From an uncultured Candidatus Altimarinota bacterium (GTDB taxonomy: Bacteria > Patescibacteriota > Gracilibacteria > BD1-5 > UBA6164), in NCBI GenBank assembly GCA_938015605.1, contig CALLPO010000103.1:1-7159 (forward strand): a stretch of DNA of 7,159 bases. The letters are read 5' to 3'. Of this stretch, positions 1 to 6,018 are shown in pieces. The notes beneath the pieces were generated by a model. It was not told the origin of the DNA. It made no database searches and saw nothing but the letters and a program-made list of their open reading frames with translations. The translations under genes and the position numbers were made by a program. Each line of letters opens with the position of its first letter. Within the stretch, counting starts at the first letter, position 1.

Positions 1-17
1 TTCTTTTAATCAAAAGT

Positions 18-1769
18 CTAAACATAAAAAAATCCTGAATATCACAATCAAAGATTGTAACACACAGGATTTTTTTGGTGGTAGTATGTTCGTAGGTTAC
101 TCAATACTTCAACTCATGTCTTAAAGTCATCAGTAGTCTCCATTATCTTTTTAGATAAGAAGTTATCAGACTTATTAAAGAACTCTTTAGCGTAATTCTT
201 TTCTTGCTTTATCTTATTTAATGGATTAATAGGAACTAATAATTCTATTTCAGCATTCTCTCAATCAAATTTAACTTTCTTAATAAGTAGTCTACATATT
301 TCTGCTTTTGATTTATAATCTAAGTTATCTAGATTCCCTTTTACTATCTTTGATATATAAGAGATATCTTGAATTTTAGCAGAAACCATTGTAGTATCAC
401 CGAGCTTTTGCTCTAGAATATTCTTTTCTTCCTTAATCCCCTTCACCTTGTTCTGATTCTCTCTTAATTTAGATTGAACCATTTCCATAGAATCTTTATC
501 CATCATAGATACCATTTCAAGAAGACCATTTGAATTATCTTCTATCTTTTTAAGAGATTCGTTTAATAATACTATTTGTTCTTTAATCCCCTTTGTTTTT
601 TCATCTGAAAGGTTTCAAATGTTTCTTAATTCTTTTTCTAAAATCTGAGGATGTAAAAGAACTTGTTTTATTTGATTCCAAACAGCAGTATCAATAATAT
701 TTGCAGATACTCAACGTGAACCTATATCATCAAAATTAGTCACCTTTGAGCGATTCACATTTATTCTATAGTTCTTAGTCCCTTTAGTTGCTACGTATCA
801 GGTATATTTGTAGCCTGTAACACTACATTCAATTAGCTTGGCTAACATATATACATTTTTCTTTTTCGTAGACCTGAGAGAGAATTTTTGATTATCTATT
901 AGTATTCTTTGAGCTGAATTATATAAACTCTTTGAAACAATCTTTGGAGATTTTCAAATAATCCATTCAGATTCATCTTTAAGAGTTCTTTTTCATTTTA
1001 CTACCCTATGCTTATTTTGTATAAGCTTTCATATGTATATCTCATTATGGAGTATTTTTTGGATCGTTGATTTTCTCCAAAGGTTACTATGTTTTATTTT
1101 AGTTTTTCTTCATTTCCCTAATCCTCATTTACTTCAATACGTTTCCACTTTCATATCATTGAGCTTCTTTACAATCTGTGAAGTAGTCAGTCCGTCTTTT
1201 ACCAGCATTCTATATATCATCTGAATAATCTTTGCCTCCTCTTCTTCTATTATTAAGAATCATTCTGTATCTTTCCTATATCCATATGGAGTATTCCCTC
1301 TTCACCATTTTCATTTTTTCATCGTTGATAGTATACCATTGAAAGTTCTTTCTTTAATAAGTTCTCTTTCAAGCTCTGCGATACTTCACATCATCTGAAG
1401 ACTCATCTTTCAAAAGGCTTGAGTGGTATCAAAGGGCTGAGTAATAGAAGTAAAACCTATACCCATATTTTCTAAAGCCTCTATTCATTCTAAGAGGTAT
1501 AAAGATTTTCTGAAAAATCTATCCACTTTCCATACAAGAACAATATCAAATTCTTTTCTTTGTGCTGATTGAAATAAGGATTCTAAAGCTGGTCTATTTT
1601 CTTTCTCAGCTCCTGAACGTCATTCATCTACAAAGATATGCTTATCATCCAATCTAAAGCCTTGAAGTTTTACATAATTCAATAAAGCCTCTCTTTGAAT
1701 ATCAAGACCATTTCAATGATTTACTTGTTCTTCAGTTGAGACACGTATGTATATAGCAACTTGTTTCAT
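18..1769 (-). CDS. Large serine recombinase (resolvase/invertase N-domain + 'Recombinase' domain), 583 aa in code 25
   Basis: Site-specific DNA recombinase that would cut and rejoin DNA through a serine-phosphate intermediate, typical of integrative elements. Seen: an N-terminal resolvase domain (about residues 1-145) opening with Y-I-R-V-S-T, Ser11 being the expected nucleophile; D-E-G-R-S-G-A at 48-54; K-V-D-R-F-F-R at 81-87 with the expected Asp83/Arg84 pair; and an M-M-G-S-I-A-E-L-E-R-E helix start at 126-136. The 'Recombinase' domain follows, with P-Y-G-Y-R at 161-165 and W-R-K-S-T-I-Q-K-I-L-H-N-E-I-Y-I-G-K at 231-248. The C-terminus (about 380-500) is helical and coiled-coil-like, as in large serine integrases. 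Many glycines are TGA. The usual zinc-ribbon Cys pairs appear lost: only Cys315 remains where C-x-x-C is expected. The ATG at 1769 is the first in the frame and gives the canonical N-terminus; no Shine-Dalgarno precedes it. The stop is TAG at 18-20. Identity is secure; integrase versus transposon resolvase is not decided by sequence. Confidence 0.93.
26..76. terminator. Perfect 12-bp inverted repeat with A/T tails; probable bidirectional terminator
   Basis: The arms AAAAAAATCCTG (26-37) and CAGGATTTTTTT (65-76) pair perfectly, and the loop holds a second nested stem, ACAATC (44-49) with GATTGT (53-58). Read on either strand it is a stem ending in a run of seven T, as in intrinsic terminators. 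It lies entirely inside the last codons of the recombinase frame, upstream of its TAG. It could terminate the recombinase transcript, a plus-strand gene beyond the left edge, or both. A recombination site is the alternative. Confidence 0.7.
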
Positions 1770-1783
1770 TTGATACTAGTTAG

Positions 1784-1789
1784 ATTATA
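1784..1789 (-). promoter_or_regulatory. Possible -10 box for the recombinase
   Basis: On the minus strand a perfect TATAAT lies 14 nt upstream of the recombinase ATG (start at 1769). The position 17 bp upstream of it is TATTCA, a poor -35, and other pairings (for example TTGTTT with TATATA further upstream) are equally possible in this AT-rich stretch. A 6-bp inverted repeat, ATAGTT-GAA-AACTAT, sits at 1852-1866 and could be an operator. This is a weak call. Confidence 0.25.
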
Positions 1790-1875
1790 TGTTTTATATA
1801 TTAATATGAATATGACAAAACAACAGACAATTATATTTTTTATGTAAAAAGATAGTTGAAAACTATTTTATAACA

Positions 1876-2015
1876 TTCACATTATACACTTCATTCACCC
1901 TTTGGAGAAAGGGGTTAAGGAACGAGAACGCAAGTCCTGAAGGACCTTTGCTTACCTCTCGTTTTCCTTTAATCCCCTTTCAATCCCCAAAAGTGAACTT
2001 AGTGAAGATAGTGAA
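1876..2015. repeat. Two inverted sets of three 9-bp iterons flanking a large stem-loop; candidate replication origin
   Basis: On the plus strand TTCAC, TACAC and TTCAC start at 1876, 1885 and 1894. In inverted orientation GTGAA starts at 1993, 2002 and 2011. The spacing is exactly 9 bp in both sets. Between them lies a long stem-loop. The set at 1992-2018 forms near-perfect tandem repeats (AGTGAACTT, AGTGAAGAT, AGTGAACTA) whose last copy includes the TAG stop of the ATPase gene. The position directly downstream of a primase/ATPase operon parallels origins of phage-satellite islands, where Rep-type ATPases bind iterons next to their own gene. The repeat pattern is seen; the origin role is inferred. 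Binding sites for the recombinase, or a structured RNA, are alternatives. Confidence 0.5.
1893..1997. repeat. Large imperfect inverted repeat / stem-loop between the ATPase and recombinase genes
   Basis: The left arm AAAGGGGTTAAGGAACGAGA (1908-1927) pairs with TCTCGTTTTCCTTTAATCCCCTTT (1957-1980) with only small bulges. An inner GCAAGTCC/GGACCTTTGC stem closes on a TGAA loop (plus-strand reading) around 1937-1940. An outer TTCAC...TTTGG / CCAAAAGTGAA pairing extends the structure to about 105 nt. There is no T-run directly after the stem, so it is not a standard intrinsic terminator. It is more GC-rich than its surroundings. It could act as DNA (single-strand or hairpin origin, recombination site) or as structured RNA in the operon transcript. 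Confidence 0.75.
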
Positions 2016-3332
2016 CTATTCTGAAATACCATATTGTCTATAGTACTTCTCAATTACAGCTTTATTCTCAGACATATCGAATACAAATCATGAATTTGTT
2101 CTTCTTCATTGTATCTGATGAGCCTTAAGGATAGCTCCTAATCTTCTAGGAAATATTTTATACTCACTATCTATATTAAATAATAAATCCTTATAGCTTA
2201 TTTGATTACTCTCAATAGCTAGGTCCTTTATAGCTCTGAATATATTTCCCTCTAAAGAAAGGTATCTATCTTTTTTTAATTCTTCTTGAAAGAGAAAGCT
2301 ATTTAAAATAATGATTGTTTTGTGGTTTTCATCTTTACAGATAGAAAGAAGAGGATTGATTATCTGATTTAATCTAGATTCTAGTTCCTCAATTCTCCCA
2401 TTAAATACTTCTATCTTATTCCAATTATTATATCTATATCTTAAAAGCTTGTTTCTTAAAGCCATAGCTTCAGATTCAAATACCTTATCAAGATTAATAG
2501 GTATATCTTTTCTATCCGTACGCTTCATTATATAGGATATACAACGACTCTCGAGAGCCATATCAGAAAAGAACTCACGACTTCATATTATCTTTGGTCA
2601 AAATACTTTATATGCTTTTGGTTCAAATTTATCACCATCTGCACGCATGATAGGAAGTCATTTCTGAAATCCATTATTTAGTATCTTAATCATATCATTA
2701 GTAGTATCTGATTGACGTATATCAGCTTCATCAAATACGAGTGTTCATTCTATAGAGTCTATAATACGAAAGAGAGCAGAAACAGATATTCAACCATTCG
2801 CCATTATAGGTTGATAACATAGTCATCCAACAACCTTAAGAAAACGACTCTTTCAACTCCCATAGTCTCCAATTACTCTTAGGTATGGAAGCTCTGTAAA
2901 ATGTGGAAAGAAATATGTCATAAGTACATAATAAGTAGAAACAATCTCATATTCTTCTGAGACATCTACATATTTATGAATAAAGTCTTGGACCTCTTTA
3001 AATATTGCTTCATCAGATTCATACTTTCAAAGAGTAGATGGAAAAAGAAGCATTCAAGATTTAATGTATTCAGAATCATACTTTAAAGGATTATAAATAG
3101 TATTATCTATAGTTATTGTTTTTTGTTTTTCTATTCATCCTGTATTTACATCTGCTACTGCAAAGAAAGATTGTCTTCATGCAACAATAGTATCTACTAA
3201 GACAATATCATCATTATGATTTATAAGTGGATTATTAGAGGTTTTTGTTTTTGTATTAGATACCGAAGTATCATCGAAAAAAGAATCAAGTTCAGAAAGA
3301 GATTCATTTCGCAGGGTATCAAAGTCTGTCAT
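2016..3332 (-). CDS. AAA/P-loop ATPase, primase-associated helicase-like, 438 aa in code 25
   Basis: A predicted NTP-driven DNA-processing protein, probably the replicative helicase or initiator of a mobile element. Seen: an acidic, low-complexity N-terminus (1-45); Walker A G-D-Y-G-S-G-K-S at 155-162, whose third glycine is TGA; Walker B T-L-V-F-D-E-A-D at 197-204; a sensor-like I-L-N-N-G at 217-221; and L-E-S-R-C at 260-264, with Arg263 a possible arginine finger. The C-terminus (about 275-345) is charged and helical, followed by what looks like a small winged-helix segment (about 365-425). About half of its glycines are TGA. The architecture resembles the ATPase halves of phage and plasmid primase-helicase proteins (DUF3631/DUF927-like), but I cannot assign one family by eye. 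The start ATG lies 11 nt after the primase stop, implying one operon. The stop is TAG at 2016-2018, inside an iteron. The ATPase call is firm; the helicase role is inferred. Confidence 0.85.
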
Positions 3333-3343
3333 AAGAGTTTTAA

Positions 3344-3943
3344 TTAATAAATAAATTTAGAAAGTTCTTCAATAGCTTGTTTATTAGAAATCTTTAAATA
3401 TCCAGCAGTAAATTCTATAGGAGTACCTCACTTCTGACATCCAAAGCAATAAAAAGAATTGGTTTGTGGATAGAGTTTTAAACTTCCAGTTCTATCATCA
3501 TGGAAGGGACAAAGAATGTTTCATCTTTGTCAGGTTTTTTTTCATGTAAACCTTTCTACTATTCTTTCAATAGGAATTTGTTTCACCTTGAGAATCTTTT
3601 CTCTCGATAAAACATTAGTATTTCTTTTATTCTCAAACTTAAGTTGTAAAAGATACTTCCAGCTTTTTATAGTAGCATTCATCTGCAAGATTTCTGATCA
3701 TCAATTGAACTCAAATATAGTTCTTTCAAGAAAAAACTTAGGTATCTCAGAAAGAAATTCATAGTATGGTTTCTTCATTAATTCCTTTAATCGATTCTTG
3801 AGTGTTATGGTAAGTTCTTGAGATTCCTTCTTTTTTTCATGAATAAGAGTCTGTAATTCATTCTTAGTCATTTGAGAAAGGATTTCTCTTTCTATGTGAT
3901 ACTTACTTTGATGTTTCAAATATTGTTTTTCAATCTCATCCAT
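3344..3943 (-). CDS. CHC2 zinc-ribbon primase-type protein lacking the catalytic domain, 199 aa
   Basis: The C-terminal half (about 118-199) is the DnaG-type zinc-binding domain: I-P-I-E-R-I-V-E-R-F leads into C-P-F-H (Cys145, His148), then F-Y-C-F-G-C-Q-K-G-G (Cys166, Cys169) and P-I-E-F. These are the four CHC2 zinc ligands in canonical spacing, and this domain reads template DNA in primases. The first glycine of G-G is TGA. The N-terminal half (1-115) is charged and helical, probably coiled-coil. The protein ends just after the zinc domain, so the RNA-polymerase core and Toprim domain of DnaG are absent. A stop lies 9 codons upstream of the chosen ATG, so no earlier ATG is possible in frame. 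It is followed 11 nt later by the ATPase gene and overlaps a possible 51-aa gene at its start. It probably works with the ATPase in element replication; what makes the primer is not visible here. Confidence 0.88.
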
Positions 3944-4058
3944 TGAAATATCATTTAGAAGATAAGTCCTCTAGAATAATGTCAGAGATACGTGATATCT
4001 TTTCAGCGTATTCACTAGATTCAATGAATGTGAGAGATGTCAGAATTTTCTGAGACAT
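3903..4058 (-). CDS. Possible 51-aa protein leading the primase-ATPase operon
   Basis: A code-25 frame begins M-S-Q-K-I-L-T-S-L-T-F-I-E-S and ends at TAA (3903-3905), overlapping the first 41 nt of the primase gene in another frame. Its N-terminal 34 residues look like an amphipathic helix, and the last 15 are Gly-rich through TGA codons. The predicted terminator hairpin (4074-4112) ends only about 15 nt upstream of its ATG, which is odd for a leader gene. I do not recognise a family. It may be a real small regulatory or replication accessory protein, or a chance frame in the leader. The overlap would suit translational coupling. Confidence 0.4.
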
Positions 4059-4073
4059 TATCCAAAGAGGTAT

Positions 4074-4112
4074 AAAAAAATAAGAGTTTGCCTGTACAAG
4101 CAATCTCTTATT
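4074..4112 (-). terminator. Intrinsic terminator of the 344-aa protein operon
   Basis: On the minus strand AATAAGAG and CTCTTATT (4079-4086 / 4105-4112) pair. The stem continues through one T-T mismatch into TTGC/GCAA, with an 8-nt loop, and is followed by seven T (4074-4080). It lies about 60 nt past the TAA of the 344-aa gene. Because the next minus-strand frame starts at 4058, the hairpin could also work as an attenuator for the primase operon. Confidence 0.75.
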
Positions 4113-4169
4113 ATGGGGTAAAAATTATTTTTTCGAGTTATGATATCGGTAACTACTTTCCGTAAACTA

Positions 4170-5204
4170 TTAAAAAGCTACTTCTATACTCGCATTTGAA
4201 GGACGAAAGAAATCTCAGGTAAGTATTAATTTTAATTCATCTTTATTACTATATGAAATATTCTTCTTTCTTAAAATTTCCTTTATTACTCATTGTTTAA
4301 ATACTAAACCTTTTAATTTCTCATATCATTTAAAATTATTTTCATCTAAATAATCCATCATTTCTCAGAATGATACGGAATATTCTCCATCCTTTTTTAA
4401 TTGATAAAATAACTGTATTAATTGCTTAGGCTTTCAAGCAATAAGTTTATCCTCAAAATCTCATATATGTAAGACTCATTTTTTCATATAAGAGGCTTTT
4501 TTATTTATTGTTTCTCTAACTTCCTTTGAAGTAAATAACTTTCTCTCGACTCCAGTAAAACTTAATAATTTAAAAATAATCCTCCCTTCCTTTATGATGA
4601 CATTCTTTATTTTTAAGTTTCCTCCATATTCTAAGTCTTTCAATAAAAAATATACATACCTATCATCTCATTTAATAAAGTCCTTAAAGACATATCATAC
4701 TTCTAATTCTCAAGAATATGTTCTTTTATCTTCTAAGGTTTTATTGATTTCACTAAAAAGTTTTTCTCATACTTCATCTTTATTCTCTTCTCATGTTCCA
4801 AGCTCATCTTCAACAATATAAAAAAGACTATCTATGAAAGAATTTTTAGGTCTTATATGTATATCTAATTCAATATACTTTGGTTTCTTATCATATAATT
4901 CTTCAAATTCTTCTGGATCAAAATGAAATCTTCATTTTCTTTCTATTCTAAATATCCTTTTTATGAAGCCTGCCTTATAGTCTTTTAGAATTTTATCTAA
5001 TTCTTTATCTATAGTATTATAGTTTCTAATTGAAATATCTAAAAGTCATTTTTTACATAACTCTAAATAATACTCTTTAAATAAAGTATATCTACTAGAA
5101 CTAGATATCTCATATCATTCACCATACGCAATTAAATAATCTGATTTATAAGAAAATTCCTTTGATGAGTAAACATTTATAAAATGTAGTAATTTATTTA
5201 TCAT
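4170..5204 (-). CDS. Unrecognised 344-aa protein
   Basis: An uninterrupted code-25 frame of 345 codons from an ATG at 5204 to TAA at 4170. I do not recognise the family. It is soluble-looking, rich in Lys, Glu, Ile and Leu, with no membrane segment or obvious catalytic motif. Residues 1-105 are helical with aromatic clusters. Residues 106-230 look beta-rich with an acidic stretch near 132-148. Residues 250-330 read like a small helical or winged-helix domain. TGA encodes about half of its glycines. The ATG overlaps the stop of the 59-aa membrane-protein gene by 7 nt (ATGATAA), so the two are translationally coupled and share the promoter at 5408-5435. A terminator follows at 4074-4112, so this is a self-contained two-gene unit. 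A DNA-binding or regulatory role is possible but unproven. Confidence 0.8.
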
Positions 5205-5377
5205 CCAAATATTTTAGAAAAGATATATAAAATAAATATACCTATTCACCCCCAGAAAGCATAAACCCATGGAGCAAAGTATTTCTTTGTACCATATTTA
5301 AAAACCTCAACAAACAATGACCATAAAGAAGAGAAAAACCATCAAATTAAAGAAAAGAGCACTTGAAATAGTTGCAT
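5198..5377 (-). CDS. Small membrane protein, 59 aa, first gene of a two-gene operon
   Basis: A code-25 frame starting M-Q-L-F-Q-V-L-F-S-L-I-G-W-F-F-S-S-L-W. Two hydrophobic segments (about residues 3-26 and 37-54) are separated by a short basic stretch, K-Y-G-T-K-K-Y, so it is predicted as a double-spanning hairpin in the cytoplasmic membrane. It is rich in Phe and Trp. Three of its glycines, including the last residue, are TGA, so under the standard code it would vanish after 11 codons. Its TAA stop overlaps the ATG of the 344-aa gene. A good promoter lies 30 nt upstream, and a 17-bp palindrome (5380-5396) sits directly before the ATG. The function is unknown; a membrane anchor, holin-like or toxin-like small protein would fit the composition. 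Confidence 0.7.
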
Positions 5378-5379
5378 AT

Positions 5380-5396
5380 TAATAATTTAATTATTA
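5380..5396. promoter_or_regulatory. 17-bp perfect AT palindrome in the 5' leader; possible operator or start-occluding hairpin
   Basis: TAATAATT-T-AATTATTA lies between the -10 box and the ATG at 5377, ending 2 nt before the start codon on the minus strand. All pairs are A-T, so as RNA it would be a weak hairpin; as DNA it fits a dimeric repressor site. AT-rich DNA gives such palindromes by chance more often than usual. Confidence 0.35.
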
Positions 5397-5407
5397 CATT
5401 AATACAA

Positions 5408-5435
5408 ACTATATCTAATTATTATATTTTGTCAA
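5408..5435 (-). promoter_or_regulatory. Sigma70-type promoter for the membrane protein / 344-aa operon
   Basis: On the minus strand a perfect -35 TTGACA (5430-5435), a 16-bp spacer and a -10 TATAGT (5408-5413) point at the ATG at 5377, giving a leader of roughly 20-25 nt with no Shine-Dalgarno. This is the best promoter in the window. Confidence 0.65.
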
Positions 5436-5470
5436 TGTATTTATATACTATATATACACTTATTAACATT

Positions 5471-5479
5471 TTATCCACA
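5471..5479 (+). promoter_or_regulatory. Perfect DnaA box in an AT-rich divergent intergenic region
   Basis: TTATCCACA matches the bacterial DnaA-box consensus exactly. It lies about 36 bp upstream of the -35 of the minus-strand operon, next to an AT-only tract (5440-5460). Only one perfect copy is seen in the window, so an origin role is weak; DnaA-dependent regulation of the flanking promoters is equally possible. Confidence 0.4.
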
Positions 5480-5569
5480 TAAAAAGTATTTTTACCTTGA
5501 TTGGTTAGTGGTTTCTTTTAAAGTATTAGATGAGAATTATTCATAAAAACATAATATGTATCGAGCTAC

Positions 5570-5601
5570 AAAAAAAGCCTCTGAAGGAAAACCCAGAGGC
5601 T
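5570..5601 (-). terminator. Terminator-like hairpin on the minus strand without an evident gene ahead of it
   Basis: A perfect 8-bp stem, AGCCTCTG/CAGAGGCT (5576-5583 / 5594-5601), with a 10-nt loop. On the minus strand it is followed by seven T, the layout of an intrinsic terminator. No minus-strand gene lies between it and the bidirectional terminator at 5983-6018. It would end an unseen small RNA starting in 5620-5720, or stop antisense transcription. On the plus strand it would be a leader hairpin of the DUF3892 mRNA. Confidence 0.6.
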
Positions 5602-5615
5602 AATCAGTAGAGAAG

Positions 5616-5656
5616 TTAATATAATTTTCTCTTGTTGGCACAAGGAATTATATTAA
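5616..5656. ncRNA. Strong two-part hairpin in the leader of the DUF3892 gene; possible structured leader or small RNA
   Basis: Perfect 11-bp arms TTAATATAATT (5616-5626) and AATTATATTAA (5646-5656) enclose a second 5-bp stem CTTGT/ACAAG (5631-5635 / 5640-5644) with a TGGC tetraloop and an asymmetric internal loop. It ends 47 nt before the ATG at 5704. On the minus strand it sits just ahead of the terminator hairpin at 5570-5601, together resembling a small structured RNA. No known riboswitch is recognised. Confidence 0.4.
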
Positions 5657-5703
5657 TTATTTCAGGTTTGCAATAAAATTAATATTTTTTAAATAATACC
5701 AAA

Positions 5704-5982
5704 ATGGCTAACAAAGTTACATGTATCAATAAAATTGATAGAAATAGTGCTTATGAAAGAATAACGCACATTTGATGAATTAAGGATAGTGATGGATGAA
5801 GATTCAAAATCACACAACAAGAAGCAATTGATTATATGAAATCTAAAACAGCATACTTCTATACTGATATAAATTGAGATAGAGCAGATGTCATAATTGC
5901 TAGTAGAAATGGAAGAGAGTATATCAAGACAGAAAATGATTGAGATGAGCCTAATAACCTTTTATCTCTACCAGAATGTTAA
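5704..5982 (+). CDS. DUF3892-family protein, 92 aa
   Basis: The only plus-strand gene. The small protein begins V-T-C-I-N-K-I-D-R, then R-I-T-H-I-G-G at 19-25, a central T-Q-Q-E-A-I-D-Y-M and Y-F-Y-T-D-I-N-G, and ends N-L-L-S-L-P-E-C. These match the family's typical start, I-G-G motif, short beta-rich middle and L-x-x-L-P-x-C tail as I know them. The I-G-G glycines are the tandem codons TGA TGA, and five of seven glycines overall are TGA. Length equals the usual family length, so it is complete. The family is widespread in bacteria and some phages and has no settled function. It has a long structured leader, no Shine-Dalgarno, and ends at a strong terminator shared with the convergent 218-aa gene. 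Confidence 0.85.
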
Positions 5983-6018
5983 TAAATAAGAGGCCAGATT
6001 TCTCTGGCCTCTTATTTA
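5983..6018. terminator. Bidirectional terminator with 16-bp perfect stem
   Basis: TAAATAAGAGGCCAGA (5983-5998) and TCTGGCCTCTTATTTA (6003-6018) pair perfectly around a TTTC loop, followed by a T-rich tract (6019-6026) on the plus strand. It starts directly after the DUF3892 stop. The stop codon of the convergent 218-aa gene (6012-6014) lies inside the right arm. Confidence 0.85.

Larger units (their letters stand above)
5378..5703. other. Divergent intergenic region, 326 bp
   Basis: No frame longer than a few codons is convincing here. It holds the palindrome and promoter of the leftward operon, a DnaA box, a minus-strand terminator-like hairpin (5570-5601) and a second long hairpin (5616-5656), then an AT-rich stretch up to the DUF3892 start. 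No strong plus-strand promoter is evident; TTGGTT with TATTAG 17 bp downstream, around 5502-5530, is the best I see and is poor. Confidence 0.6.

Noticed and set aside
261..515. A short standard-code frame that looks like an 84-aa gene
   Set aside because: It is an internal fragment of the recombinase; its 'stop' is a TGA glycine codon and the frame continues to TAG at 18-20.
1033..1224. Plus-strand 63-aa hydrophobic frame
   Set aside because: It lies antisense inside the recombinase domain region, which has strong family motifs on the minus strand.
18..1769. Multiple in-frame TGA as a sign of a degraded recombinase pseudogene
   Set aside because: No TAA or TAG interrupts the frame, the TGAs fall on conserved glycines, and every gene in the window shows the same pattern.
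1992..2018. CRISPR-like short repeats
   Set aside because: Nine-base units in direct tandem without spacers or cas genes; iteron-like, not CRISPR.
2016..3332. UGA=Trp (mycoplasma-type code 4)
   Set aside because: Trp at the Walker A, I-G-G and D-E-G-x-S-G positions would destroy the motifs; Gly restores them, and TGG is used for Trp.
3465..3473. Second DnaA-box-like sequence TGTGGATAG
   Set aside because: One mismatch to the consensus and inside the conserved zinc-ribbon coding sequence.
3516..3764. Plus-strand 82-aa frame
   Set aside because: Antisense to the CHC2 zinc-ribbon gene.
4594..4821. Plus-strand 75-aa Ser-rich frame
   Set aside because: Antisense to the 344-aa gene; its Ser/Phe-rich composition is what the reverse complement of Glu/Lys-rich AT-biased coding DNA gives.
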